A stretch of DNA of 64,000 nt from Oceanicaulis sp. MMSF_3324 (lineage in GTDB: Bacteria; Pseudomonadota; Alphaproteobacteria; Caulobacterales; Maricaulaceae): assembly GCF_030733545.1 (NCBI RefSeq), contig NZ_JASHIU010000009.1, forward strand, positions 1-64,000. Reading direction: 5' to 3'. Made by a program: the position numbers and the translations under genes. Of this stretch, positions 36,737-45,332 are shown in pieces; the stretch's first letter is position 1, and each line of letters starts with the position of its first letter. The notes under the pieces are model-generated. The model was not told the DNA's origin. It worked only from the letters and a program-made list of their open reading frames with translations, and ran no database searches.

Positions 36737-37579
36737 TTACCCTTCCCGGCGCGTCATGAAAGCCAAGCGTTCGAAGAGTTGAACATCCTGTTCGTTTTTT
36801 AACAGAGCGCCATGCAGCGGCGGGATCAGCTTGCGGGTGTCGCGTTCCCGCAGGATGGCGGGATCAATGTCTTCGGCCAGCAAGAGCTTGAGCCAGTCCA
36901 GAAGCTCGGACGTGGAGGGCTTCTTCTTCAGGCCGGGCGCGCTGCGCACCTCGAAGAACATTTCCAGCGCTTCGGCGAGCAGCTCTGACTTGATGCCCGG
37001 GAAGTGGACATTGACGATCTGCTCCATCGTCTCCTCGTCGGGAAAGGCGATGAAGTGGAAGAAGCAGCGACGCAGGAAGGCGTCCGGCAGTTCTTTCTCA
37101 TTGTTCGAGGAAATGATGACGATGGGGCGCTGCTCCGCCTTGATCGTCTCGCCGGTCTCGTAGACGTAGAATTCCATCCGGTCGAGCTCCTGCAGGAGGT
37201 CGTTGGGGAATTCGATATCGGCCTTGTCGATCTCGTCGATCAGCAGCACGGGGCGCACATCGGAGTCGAACGCCTCCCACAGCTTGCCCTTGCGGATGTA
37301 GTTCTTGACGTCGTGGACCTTGTCGTCGCCCAGCTGGGAATCGCGCAGGCGCGCCACGGCGTCATACTCGTACAGCCCCTGATGCGCCTTGGTCGTCGAC
37401 TTGATGTGCCATTCCAGCAAGGGCGCGTCCAATGAGCGTGCGACTTGGCGCGCCAACTCGGTCTTGCCGGTGCCGGGCTCACCCTTCACCAGCAGCGGAC
37501 GTTCCAGAATGATGGCGGCGTTTACCGCTGCGGCCAGCTCTTCGGTGGCCACATAATCCTTCGTGCCTTCAAAACGCAT
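36737..37579 (-). CDS. MoxR-family AAA+ ATPase
   Basis: The 280-aa protein has Walker A GEPGTGKTEL (residues near 36), Walker B VLLIDEIDKAD, sensor IISSNNEKELPDAFLRRC with the Arg finger, and a helical C-terminal domain. It fits the MoxR/CbbQ/NorQ group, which works with a VWA protein to mature a target. Its VWA partner lies at 34669-35856. A leader of about 75 nt separates it from the pseF operon on the same strand. Confidence 0.92.
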   Translation of the reverse strand: MRFEGTKDYVATEELAAAVNAAIILERPLLVKGEPGTGKTELARQVARSLDAPLLEWHIKSTTKAHQGLYEYDAVARLRDSQLGDDKVHDVKNYIRKGKLWEAFDSDVRPVLLIDEIDKADIEFPNDLLQELDRMEFYVYETGETIKAEQRPIVIISSNNEKELPDAFLRRCFFHFIAFPDEETMEQIVNVHFPGIKSELLAEALEMFFEVRSAPGLKKKPSTSELLDWLKLLLAEDIDPAILRERDTRKLIPPLHGALLKNEQDVQLFERLAFMTRREG

Positions 37580-37654
37580 GATCGGGTTTTTCCCTGTTTT
37601 TCTGTGCCTTACAGACGCTCCCCGACGCCCGGTTGCAGCGAATACAGCCGCAGT

Positions 37655-38380
37655 CTAGCGCTGCGCTGCGTCCGCGTCATCCGCGCGCAACGCCTGGAAC
37701 ATAAGCTCGGCGCGGCGCCAGTCATACTCGGTATCAATATCCTGAACGCGTTCAGGTGCAATTGTAATGGGTATGGAGCGGGGGGAGAAAACCGGCGCTT
37801 CAGCTTCCAAGGCCTTGGGGCGACACCAGAAAAACTGAGCCGCATCATGGAAGGCCTCTTCCAGGTCCTGCGACCGTGAACGGATGAATTCGGGATACAT
37901 GGGCGCCAATCCGGGCCCGGATTCGCTGTGGACAGCCTTCAGTGCGCGCTGCACCGGAAAGGCGAAGGGCGTGACGGAAATGGCGTAATCCTGCTGCGGC
38001 GCCGCGCGCAGGGCGTCATGGCCGCGCGCAATGTCGGCCGCGCTGAGGAAAGGGGCCGTCGCATAGATGGCGCAGACCAGCTCCGCCGGCGCTCCGGTCT
38101 CCGCCTCCATCGCCCTCATGGCGTGCTTGATCACGGGAATGACGCCGGTGAAGTCATCTGCCAGATCCGCGGGGCGCAGGAAGGGCGCTGTGGCCCCCGC
38201 CGCGATCGCGGTCTCGGCGATGTCCGGATCATCCGTGCTGACCACCACATGATCAAACAGGCCCGTCTCCAACGCCGCGGCGATGGGCCAAGCGATCATG
38301 GGTCGCCCATGAAAGGGCCGCACATTCTTGCGCGGAATGCGTTTGGAGCCGCCACGGGCCGGGATGACCGCGATCTTCAT
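37655..38380 (-). CDS. pseF: Pseudaminic acid cytidylyltransferase PseF
   Basis: Activates the nonulosonic acid as a CMP sugar for transfer. The 241-aa product has the CMP-sugar synthetase signature PARGGSKRIPRKNVRPFHGRPMIAWPI and later YATAPFLSAADIARGHDAL, FPVQRALK and a C-terminal DIDTEYDWRRAELMF. It is the third gene of a minus-strand operon with an N-acetyl sugar amidotransferase and a propeller protein (2-nt gap from the latter). Against KdsB or NeuA, the surrounding pse genes favour PseF. Confidence 0.87.
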   Translation of the reverse strand: MKIAVIPARGGSKRIPRKNVRPFHGRPMIAWPIAAALETGLFDHVVVSTDDPDIAETAIAAGATAPFLRPADLADDFTGVIPVIKHAMRAMEAETGAPAELVCAIYATAPFLSAADIARGHDALRAAPQQDYAISVTPFAFPVQRALKAVHSESGPGLAPMYPEFIRSRSQDLEEAFHDAAQFFWCRPKALEAEAPVFSPRSIPITIAPERVQDIDTEYDWRRAELMFQALRADDADAAQR

Positions 38381-38382
38381 GA

Positions 38383-39606
38383 TCAGCGCTTGGTGTTGAG
38401 CGCGATGCCGTGGATCTCCGACACCGTGGAAGGCAGGTGGAAGCTCTTGGACACCTTGGTGTGTTCATCAAACACGGTGATGGCGGTGTCGATGGCGATG
38501 TTCTGGCTCACACCCATGGCGGCGGAATAGTTTCGGTTCCGGCTCTGACCGATGAAGAAGCGTGCGCCGTCATGGGCCAGGCCGCGGGCGAAGCCGGGAA
38601 ATTGTCCGACGCTCTGTGCGTTGTTCTTCAAGAGACGACCGCGCAGGGAGTCGAGCACGACCAATGAGCCGTCCACAAAGTCGATGGAGTGCGGCATCCA
38701 AAGATCGGTGATCACCGGGCCGACCCAGCGTTTCTCCGCCAGGTCGTATTCCAGCACCACGCCGTCGAACACGTCGCGCTTCCAGTTGCCGGTAGCCGAA
38801 AACATGGACAGGTAGACGCTGTCGCCCAGCACCAGAATGTCATTGCAATGGTGCTGCGCCGCGCCGGTGCGCGCCTGTTTGGGGCTGATCGGGATGCGGT
38901 CGATCTCGTCACCGTCTTCGGAATAAACGAGGATCGCATCAAGATAGGAGCAGGCGATGAAGTATTGCCGCTTTTCCTCAGACCAGCTCACGCCATGACA
39001 GCGCGCGCCCTGGGGCAGGGCGAAGGCCTTGAGGATGTTGTAATCGCGGTCAAAGGTGATCAGGCCGCGCTCGTCATCAATGGCGATGAAATGCTCGCCA
39101 TGGGGGCGTAGTCCGTGAAAATTGCCTTTGAACACCTTGCGAAAACTGTGCTTTGCGCTGGCAATGGTCAGCTCATAGAGCCCGCCGCCCGCTTCGGGAT
39201 CATCAAGCGGCGGCAGGCCACAGGTGAACAGCACGGTTTCTTCCAGGCTCTCCATTTCCGCGATGATACGCAGATCGTTGAGCACGGGGCTGACGACAAA
39301 ATCCTGACCGGGGACAAGGCCCATCCCGGCCAGTTGTTCACCCACTTCCACAAAGGATGTGGTGCAAATCACCACAAACGGGCGGGGCGTCGCGTCTTTC
39401 AGGCTGTCCGGCTGTGCAATGGTTAGCCCGGCCTGGCTCTCGCCGTGAAGATTGGGATTGTTGTCGACAATGCCGGTCACGCCCTTGATCCGGCGCAGGG
39501 TCTTGTCGGCGATATTGCCCGCGCCCGCCAGCACGATAGGGCGGCCCCGGCCGCGCATATTCACATCGGCGAAGGTGGTGAACTCGGCTGTGGTCGTGCG
39601 GCTCAT
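38383..39606 (-). CDS. Rossmann-like plus beta-propeller protein (DUF4915-like), glycan locus
   Basis: A 407-aa protein I do not recognise fully. Residues about 18-110 look like a nucleotide- or CoA-binding Rossmann fold (IVLAGAGNIADKTLRRIKG ... VVDNNPNLHGES, with DSLKDATPRPFVVICTTSF). Residues about 125-405 form repeated blades (HGLRPHGEHFIAIDD, GARCHGVSWSEEKRQYFIAC, WMPHSIDFVDGSLVVLDS, GLAHDGARFFIG, EIHGIALN). It overlaps the amidotransferase gene by 4 nt, and pseF follows 2 nt after its stop. A role in handling or sensing the flagellin sugar is inferred only from the operon. Confidence 0.65.
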   Translation of the reverse strand: MSRTTTAEFTTFADVNMRGRGRPIVLAGAGNIADKTLRRIKGVTGIVDNNPNLHGESQAGLTIAQPDSLKDATPRPFVVICTTSFVEVGEQLAGMGLVPGQDFVVSPVLNDLRIIAEMESLEETVLFTCGLPPLDDPEAGGGLYELTIASAKHSFRKVFKGNFHGLRPHGEHFIAIDDERGLITFDRDYNILKAFALPQGARCHGVSWSEEKRQYFIACSYLDAILVYSEDGDEIDRIPISPKQARTGAAQHHCNDILVLGDSVYLSMFSATGNWKRDVFDGVVLEYDLAEKRWVGPVITDLWMPHSIDFVDGSLVVLDSLRGRLLKNNAQSVGQFPGFARGLAHDGARFFIGQSRNRNYSAAMGVSQNIAIDTAITVFDEHTKVSKSFHLPSTVSEIHGIALNTKR

Positions 39607-40835
39607 ACTTCAGCGCCCTTGACCTGATACTGCTCGCGACGCGGATCGTTTTTGTCCAGATGCACCGGGCCATAGCTGGATGCGCCGCCCCAGACATCAT
39701 CCTTGACCCATTGATCGTTCTCGATGCGCCAGACGCGCGGATCGCGGAAGGTGTCGCAGATCTGGTCGAACTCGGCTTCGCTCATATCGACATATTTGAG
39801 CCAGCGCTCGAGATCGCGTCGCGGTTTGACGTGGTCATGCTTTCTGACCATTTCGAGCCCGGTCTTGTAGTCCATCACCCCCAGCCGCACGTCCTGGCTG
39901 GCATGGTCGGTGGCGCGGCCATAGCCGAACTTGATGAATTTGAGATAGTCGTGAATTCCGTTCTCGTGCATGTCGTCGAGATTGGAGATTTTCCGATAGG
40001 TGCGCTCGAACGGGTATTCGGCTTTCTTCCAGCCATATTCGGCTTCGGCCACGGCGGCGCACTTGTTGCCGTTCCACTTCTCGTAAAAGCCCAGATACAC
40101 GCCGCGCACGCCGACCCGGTCGATCTCTTCGTCAGACGGGTAGACAGCGAAGTCGAGCTCTTTCTCGGTCAGGCCCATTTTCAGGTCCGGACGCCCATGG
40201 CGCTCCAATCCCTCATCAGTGAAATCATCCCAGTCCAGCCCGTGAAGGTCGTGTTCCTTGCGGGTCTTTGCGGTGAATTCGGGGAAGTCCGAGTAAGAGA
40301 ACATACCGCCCAGATCGACCCAGCCATGATCACCCCACAGCATCAGCGGGATGTCATGCAGGACGGCCTGCTTGATCGGATAGGTCTTGATGCCGGCATG
40401 ATTGTGCCAGTTCATGTCGCCATGCAGCTTGAACCCCAAAAGGTTCATCTTGATCAGCACGTCCAGGCCGGGGCGATAGATGATGTGATCCGCGCCGAAG
40501 GCCTCGCGCATGAGCTGGAGGTTATACTCGCCTTCGGGCAGGAAGTTGTTGCCGTGATAGGTCACGAGAAGCGGGCGCAGGCCCAGCTTTTTCACCGCCA
40601 GGTGGGTCTGGTAATAGCTGTCCTTGCCGCCGCCCACGGGAATGACGCAGTCATAGCCCTTGGGGTTGCGATAATCGTCGACCAGCTCTTCGAGCATTGT
40701 CCAGCGCTCGTCCCAGTCGATATCCACCGTCTGGCCGGCCACACGGCAGCCCGAGCACACCCCGTTTTCGTCAAAGGTCAGCGGCGCCGCTGACGAGCTG
40801 GGATAAAAACAGGTCTTGCAGAACTGGACACTCAT
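39603..40835 (-). CDS. N-acetyl sugar amidotransferase (WbuX/PseA-like)
   Basis: Predicted to change an N-acetyl group on a sugar into an acetamidino group using ammonia. The 410-aa protein has a Cys4 site (Cys6, Cys9, Cys27, Cys30), a PP-loop ATP motif GGGKDS (residues 68-73) and the AdoMet-independent ATP-pyrophosphatase fold seen in WbpG/LfnA, PseA and LegX-type enzymes. It works with HisH- and HisF-like partners, encoded at 42611-43243 and 41832-42617. It is first in the operon with the propeller gene and pseF. The exact sugar position is not provable from sequence. Confidence 0.85.
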   Translation of the reverse strand: MSVQFCKTCFYPSSSAAPLTFDENGVCSGCRVAGQTVDIDWDERWTMLEELVDDYRNPKGYDCVIPVGGGKDSYYQTHLAVKKLGLRPLLVTYHGNNFLPEGEYNLQLMREAFGADHIIYRPGLDVLIKMNLLGFKLHGDMNWHNHAGIKTYPIKQAVLHDIPLMLWGDHGWVDLGGMFSYSDFPEFTAKTRKEHDLHGLDWDDFTDEGLERHGRPDLKMGLTEKELDFAVYPSDEEIDRVGVRGVYLGFYEKWNGNKCAAVAEAEYGWKKAEYPFERTYRKISNLDDMHENGIHDYLKFIKFGYGRATDHASQDVRLGVMDYKTGLEMVRKHDHVKPRRDLERWLKYVDMSEAEFDQICDTFRDPRVWRIENDQWVKDDVWGGASSYGPVHLDKNDPRREQYQVKGAEV

Positions 40836-40955
40836 GGCGCTTCCCTCAGGCTGGAGCGTAGCGGAGACGAATCATCGCCGTGCTTAAGGCTAACAAAACG
40901 CCTCAATCGTTAAGTTTAGCCCAAGCGATGCACCACAAACGGGAAGGGTGGGCCC

Positions 40956-41681
40956 TTGCGAACCCTGAGCGCACACCAGCCGGTCTACCTGCCGGGGCTG
41001 ATCCTGTTTCACAAGATCGCCCTGAGCGATGTGTTTGTCCTACTGCCGGACGTGCAGTTCCAGCGTCATAGCTGGCAGCAGCGCAATCGCGTCCGGAATG
41101 GCAAGGACGCGATCTTCCTGTCCGTGCGGGTGAAGAAATCGGGCGATCTGCACCGTACGATCCGCCAGACCGAAATCGCCGATGAGCCCTGGCGGAAGAA
41201 GCATCTGACGACGCTAAGACAGGTCTATGGCAAGCGCCCGTTCTTTGACGCCTATTTCCCGGCCATCAAGGCGCTGATCGAAACCGAATACGCCAATCTG
41301 TCAGACCTCAATTGCGCCCTGATCCGTCATTTCTGCGAAGTGCTGGAGCTTGAAGCTCAAATCCTCGATAGCGCCGAGCTGGCTCATGAGGGCGAGAGCC
41401 AGGACCGGCTGATTTCCCTGTGCCACGCCGCTGGCGCCGACGCTTATATCTCCAATGTGGGAGCAGCGAGCTATGTGGATGAGGCGGGCTTTTCCGCCAA
41501 GGGCGTCACCCATTACTGGCAGGCGTTCACGCCGCCTGAATATAGCCAAGGCAGAGCCTTCCTTCCCAATCTCTCCATCGTCGACGCTCTGTTCAATCTG
41601 GGTCCGGACACGGCGAAGCTGGTGCGTGCGTGCGGAGAGATGACGCGCGATCTCGAGATCGCGCAGGCGGCTTTGGGATGA
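40956..41681 (+). CDS. WbqC-family protein
   Basis: The 241-aa product opens with HQPVYLPGLILFHKIALSDVFVLLPDVQFQRHSWQQRNRVR, the WbqC family start (HQPxYxPW then K/D and Q). The family occurs in polysaccharide loci and is proposed to be a hydrolase- or transferase-like enzyme with unknown reaction. It starts at TTG 40956, with GGGAAGGG 7 nt upstream. It stands alone on the plus strand between the two minus-strand glycan operons, so it may be regulated apart from them. Confidence 0.85.
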   Translation: MRTLSAHQPVYLPGLILFHKIALSDVFVLLPDVQFQRHSWQQRNRVRNGKDAIFLSVRVKKSGDLHRTIRQTEIADEPWRKKHLTTLRQVYGKRPFFDAYFPAIKALIETEYANLSDLNCALIRHFCEVLELEAQILDSAELAHEGESQDRLISLCHAAGADAYISNVGAASYVDEAGFSAKGVTHYWQAFTPPEYSQGRAFLPNLSIVDALFNLGPDTAKLVRACGEMTRDLEIAQAALG

Positions 41682-41696
41682 CGATAACAGCTGAAA

Positions 41697-41725
41697 CCCC
41701 GGCCAAGCGTAGCGCAGAGCCGGGG
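41697..41725. repeat. REP-like palindromic unit 1
   Basis: A 29-nt element with CCCCGG at its left end, the core AGCGTAGCG and CCGGGG at its right end. It shares core and stem with unit 2 in inverted orientation. It sits between the convergent 3' ends of the WbqC and HisF-like genes. Confidence 0.55.
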
Positions 41726-41761
41726 CCTCCATCAGGATTGGGCGCTTAAGTCAGAGAGAGG

Positions 41762-41790
41762 TCCCGGGTCGTCGCTACGCTCGCCCGGGA
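41762..41790. repeat. REP-like palindromic unit 2 (inverted to unit 1)
   Basis: A 29-nt element TCCCGGG...CCCGGGA with inner CGCTACGCT, the reverse complement of the unit 1 core (AGCGTAGCG). The pair is a short inverted repeat of palindromes separated by 36 nt. Confidence 0.55.
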
Positions 41791-41831
41791 ATTCATGAGT
41801 GTTCGAATAGAAGAACTTGGCCCGCCAGACC

Positions 41832-42617
41832 CTACATCCGCACATCGAACCCTGCCCGCTGCAGGGCGCGTTTGCCGCCCCGGTCAGCGAGTTCCTTGAA
41901 ATGCCAGATATTGGCGGCGGCGACGGCGTCGGCGCCAGCCTTCAGCCCCTTGGCGTAATGCTCGTACACCCCGACGCCCGAACAGGCGATCACAGGTATG
42001 GTCACGGCCTGTGAGACCTGTTCGATCAGGGCGACATCATAGCCTGTGCCGCGTCCGTCGCGGTTGAGGCTTTGCAAGAGGATTTCGCCCGCGCCGCGGT
42101 CTTCAGCCTCCTTCGCCCAGCTGACGGGATCGCGGCCCGTGGGCTCGCGTCCGCCCCGGGTCATGACCTCATAGCCATCCTCGGTCTGGCGGACATCAAT
42201 GCTGACCACCATGGCCTGGGCGCCGAAGCGTTTGGAGACCTGGGTGATCAACTCGGGCGTTTCAAAGGCGGCGGTATTGATCGCGACCTTGTCGGCGCCG
42301 CGCTTGAAGATGTCGCGCACCTGATCAAGCGAGGTGACGTGTCCGCCCCAGGTCAGCGGCATGAAGCAATGGCTCGCCACTGCCTCAAGCACCTCCATGG
42401 CGTCGGCATAGGCGCGATTGCCTGAATCCCGGCGGCCCTGGGCCAGCCCCGCGGTGCGCGAGATATCGAGATAGATCAGCTCGTCCACCTTCCACTCATT
42501 AAAGCGCGCCACTTCATGCAGCGGATCGCCAATGATCTGATGGGTGGTGAATGTCTCCGAGCGGACCAGCTGGCCGTTCATCAGCAGAAGGACCGGGATC
42601 AGGCGCGGCATCAGCAT
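41832..42617 (-). CDS. hisF: HisF-like ammonia-channel subunit (WbuZ type)
   Basis: TIM-barrel protein of 261 aa related to imidazole-glycerol-phosphate synthase. The N-terminus reads MLMPRLIPVLLLMNGQLVRS where HisF has IPCLDVKDG, so the catalytic Asp11 is Leu, as in the WbuZ group. The Asp in VSIDVR is retained. It should therefore not make histidine but pass ammonia to the sugar amidotransferase. It overlaps hisH by 7 nt and closes the operon pseI, DegT-like, pseG, hisH, hisF. Confidence 0.87.
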   Translation of the reverse strand: MLMPRLIPVLLLMNGQLVRSETFTTHQIIGDPLHEVARFNEWKVDELIYLDISRTAGLAQGRRDSGNRAYADAMEVLEAVASHCFMPLTWGGHVTSLDQVRDIFKRGADKVAINTAAFETPELITQVSKRFGAQAMVVSIDVRQTEDGYEVMTRGGREPTGRDPVSWAKEAEDRGAGEILLQSLNRDGRGTGYDVALIEQVSQAVTIPVIACSGVGVYEHYAKGLKAGADAVAAANIWHFKELADRGGKRALQRAGFDVRM

Positions 42618-43243
42618 GAGGCGACGAACTCCAGCCAGTTGGTCAGCAGGGCGAGGCCTGCCTTGTGACTCTTTTCGGGGTGGAACTGCGCCGCCCAGAC
42701 CGAGCCGTGCTCCAGCGCGCAGACAAAGCGCTCGCCATGCTCGCTCCAGCCTGCCGCGTCATCCGGGCGTTCAGGTTGGCAGACAAAGGAATGGACGAAG
42801 TAGAAGGCTTCATTCTCGGGCAGCCCCTTGAACAGGCCTTCCGTCTTCGACGCTTCCACATGGTTCCATCCCACATGCGGCACGCGATAGGGCGGATCAT
42901 GGGGCGGCGGAGCGAGGCGGCGGACCTTGCCGGGCACGATCCCCAATCCCTTGTGCTGACCATGCTCGGCGCTGTCGTCGAGCAGGAGCTGCATGCCCAG
43001 GCATATGCCCAGCAAGGGGCGGTGCTGACCGGCGATTTCGTCCTTGAGAAGCTGAGCCAGGCCCAGCTCCTGCAAGTGCGCCATGCCTTCGCCGAAGGCG
43101 CCGACACCGGGCAGGACCACGCCCTTCGCCGCGCGCAGCACGCCGGGATCATGGCTCACCACCACATCGGCGCCCAAATGGGCGAAGGCGTTTCTGACCG
43201 ACGTCAGATTACCCATCCCATAATCGATGATCGCGATTGTCAT
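42611..43243 (-). CDS. hisH: HisH-like glutaminase subunit (WbuY type)
   Basis: Class I glutamine amidotransferase of 210 aa releasing ammonia from glutamine. The nucleophile Cys81 is in LLGICLGMQLL and the His/Glu pair in QFHPEKS. The first residues IAIIDYGMGNLTSVRNAF are typical of HisH. With the HisF-like subunit (7 nt overlap) and the amidotransferase at 39603-40835 it forms the WbpG/HisH2/HisF2-type amidine-making module. It lies 11 nt after the pseG stop. Confidence 0.9.
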   Translation of the reverse strand: MTIAIIDYGMGNLTSVRNAFAHLGADVVVSHDPGVLRAAKGVVLPGVGAFGEGMAHLQELGLAQLLKDEIAGQHRPLLGICLGMQLLLDDSAEHGQHKGLGIVPGKVRRLAPPPHDPPYRVPHVGWNHVEASKTEGLFKGLPENEAFYFVHSFVCQPERPDDAAGWSEHGERFVCALEHGSVWAAQFHPEKSHKAGLALLTNWLEFVASC

Positions 43244-43254
43244 GAGGCCTTTGC

Positions 43255-44253
43255 CTACAGCTCGAGCACTTGGCTGATCGCCTCGGCGGCGCGGTTCATG
43301 CCCAGACCGTCAATGAGCTCGGGGCCTTTTTGACGGAGCGCCTGGGCCTTCTTGTCATTCTTGAGCAGGCCGTGAAGTTGGGCGGAAAGCTGCTTGAGGT
43401 CGTCCCCTGCATCATGGCCGAGATTGATCAGGGCCCCGTGCTCGGCGAACCATTCGATTTCAGGCTTGAGGTTCTCCAGCTGGGGAAAGACGAGGGCGGG
43501 CGTGCCGGCCGCCAGCGCCTCATAGACGACCATACCGCCGGTCATGATGGCCACAGGGGCGCGCGCGAGATGGCTGGCGATCTGGTGCGCGGGCACGGCC
43601 TGTTTGGCGATGCCGCCATTATAGACGGCCATTTGCCGAAGCGACTCAAAGTCAGGGAAGCTGGCGCCCACGATCAGGATGAAGGGATGGGGCTTGGCCA
43701 GCGCCGGTCCGTGCTCGGCCAGCATCATCGCCCAGTCGGCGGCGCGTTCGCCGCCGCCACATATGGCGACCACGGGGCCCTTGCGCGCCTCGTCATGGCG
43801 CGATTTGGCGAACACCGGCGCGATCAACGAATAATCGCCGCCACAAAGCGCCTGACCGCCCTCACGCAATCCCGGATAGACATGGTAGTCGCTGATGACC
43901 GTCCCGTTGATCACGAGGTCGGCGGGGGCGTCGGAGCCGAAATCATCGATCATGACGCGCTTGAGCTGGGGCATGGCCTCGAGCGCCTGCCAAAGGAGCG
44001 GGTCCGGCTTGGGTTCATCGACCAGAACCGCGTCGGCTTCGGTCTCGATCACCAAGGCCTTGAGAAAGACATCCACCGGCCCCTTGAGCGGGACGACCTT
44101 GTCGTGCGGGAAGAAATCCTTCAGCGACTCGCCCTGGCCCAGCACATGGACGGTCGGGCGCTGGGGCAACAGGTCGAGCAGACGCGAGCAGCGCGCGACA
44201 TGGGCGAGACCGGTCTCGTGCAGGGCGTCCACGCGGATGATTAGAGAAGTCAT
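43255..44253 (-). CDS. pseG: UDP-2,4-diacetamido-2,4,6-trideoxy-altropyranose hydrolase PseG
   Basis: Removes UDP before the PseI condensation. The 332-aa protein is a GT-B-like hydrolase: RVDALHETGLAHVARCSRLLDL contains the catalytic His18 and the GxGH-x-RC pattern (here GLAHVARC). MIDDFG and GAYLPGLA-type segments follow, with a C-terminal TGGMVVYEALAAGTPALVF. The usual first Gly of the GxGH is Leu here (GLAHV). It overlaps the DegT-like gene by 4 nt in the operon. Confidence 0.85.
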   Translation of the reverse strand: MTSLIIRVDALHETGLAHVARCSRLLDLLPQRPTVHVLGQGESLKDFFPHDKVVPLKGPVDVFLKALVIETEADAVLVDEPKPDPLLWQALEAMPQLKRVMIDDFGSDAPADLVINGTVISDYHVYPGLREGGQALCGGDYSLIAPVFAKSRHDEARKGPVVAICGGGERAADWAMMLAEHGPALAKPHPFILIVGASFPDFESLRQMAVYNGGIAKQAVPAHQIASHLARAPVAIMTGGMVVYEALAAGTPALVFPQLENLKPEIEWFAEHGALINLGHDAGDDLKQLSAQLHGLLKNDKKAQALRQKGPELIDGLGMNRAAEAISQVLEL

Positions 44254-45332
44254 GTCAGCGCCTCCAGTACGGGCTCCATCACGGTGCGCGCAGTATTGAT
44301 TCTGGCGTCATCATAGCGTGCATCGAGCCAGAGATTGATCACAGACCGGGACCAGGCGTCCGCATCGGCATGCGCGTCCGGTCCGGTCAGATTGGGAAAG
44401 GACTGGGTCAGGGCGGGATAGTTCGTTCCCGCATCAAGGCCGGCCTTGCGAAGGGCGTTGATCAGCGGATCGCGTAAGGGCTCATCCACTTTCACGATCA
44501 GGCGCCAGGGCGCAGTCTGGTTGTGGTCCAGAACCTGGACATGGGGGGCGAAACCGCTGAGCGCCTCTATCCAGTTCTCGCGCCGTTCACGGCGCTCCGC
44601 GAGCCTGACCGGTAGGCGGCCAAGCGCGTGCAGCAGCGCGTCTTCCACATCGGGATCGAACCCGAACCGCAACTGACGCACCTCTTCAAGCAGCGTGGCC
44701 TCGATCTGTTCGGACTGTCCGGCCTGGCGCAGGGCGCGACGCGCCAGCATCAGCTTGTCCTCATCGCGCTCCGCCCAGTCATCAAGCCTGGGATAACGGG
44801 CGGCGATCCGCTCCAGTTCGTCGGCGAGCCTGGCGTCGCGGGTGATGACGGCGCCGCCCGATCCGGCGTCGAGCACCTTGCCGGGCCCGAAGCTGACAAT
44901 ACGCGCGACATCTTCAAGTCGGGCCTTGGGGGAGAAACTGGAGACGTTGGCGTCGTTCTCGATGGTGATCCAGCCCAGCTCCTGCGCGGCCTTTCGGGTT
45001 TCGGTGAAGTCGAGCCGGAAGCCGTATAGATGGGTCAGTAGGACAGCGCCCCTGCGGCCGGGGCGGGAGAGCGTGCGGATCTGCTGGGCGAGGCGGGCAT
45101 CCTCGGTCACGCCGGTTTCCGCGCTCACGGGCGCCAGACGTATTTCCGCGCCGCTCGCCCAGGCGCAGGCCAGAAGGCTGGGGCAGACATTGGACGGGAT
45201 CAGGATGCATGAACGACCGTGAAGGCCGAGCGCTTCAAACAGTGCAAGATGGGCCGAGCGCGCGCGTCCGAACATCACGGCGCGGGTCCCGTCAAAGGCG
45301 TTGGCCAGAGCTGTCGCTGCGCGGTCCGTCAT
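44250..45332 (-). CDS. DegT/DnrJ-like PLP-dependent enzyme of unknown role
   Basis: A 360-aa fold-type I PLP protein of the sugar aminotransferase superfamily but well diverged. The Schiff-base Lys lies in SFGPGKVLDAGSGGAVIT, and the cofactor Asp is in ITIENDANVSSFSP. PseC is encoded separately at 55621-56796, so this copy is not needed for the core pathway. It may modify the sugar (a second amino group) or act as a sensory/scaffold version. It overlaps both neighbours by 4 nt (pseI, pseG). Confidence 0.7.
   Translation of the reverse strand: MTDRAATALANAFDGTRAVMFGRARSAHLALFEALGLHGRSCILIPSNVCPSLLACAWASGAEIRLAPVSAETGVTEDARLAQQIRTLSRPGRRGAVLLTHLYGFRLDFTETRKAAQELGWITIENDANVSSFSPKARLEDVARIVSFGPGKVLDAGSGGAVITRDARLADELERIAARYPRLDDWAERDEDKLMLARRALRQAGQSEQIEATLLEEVRQLRFGFDPDVEDALLHALGRLPVRLAERRERRENWIEALSGFAPHVQVLDHNQTAPWRLIVKVDEPLRDPLINALRKAGLDAGTNYPALTQSFPNLTGPDAHADADAWSRSVINLWLDARYDDARINTARTVMEPVLEALT

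Noticed and set aside
40851-40868. AGCGTAGCG upstream of the amidotransferase gene, resembling the REP-like core
   Set aside because: It lacks the CCGG stems, so it is probably a chance match.
41832-43243. HisF/HisH as histidine biosynthesis genes
   Set aside because: The HisF copy has lost catalytic Asp11, no other his gene is present, and the amidotransferase partner is in the same locus.
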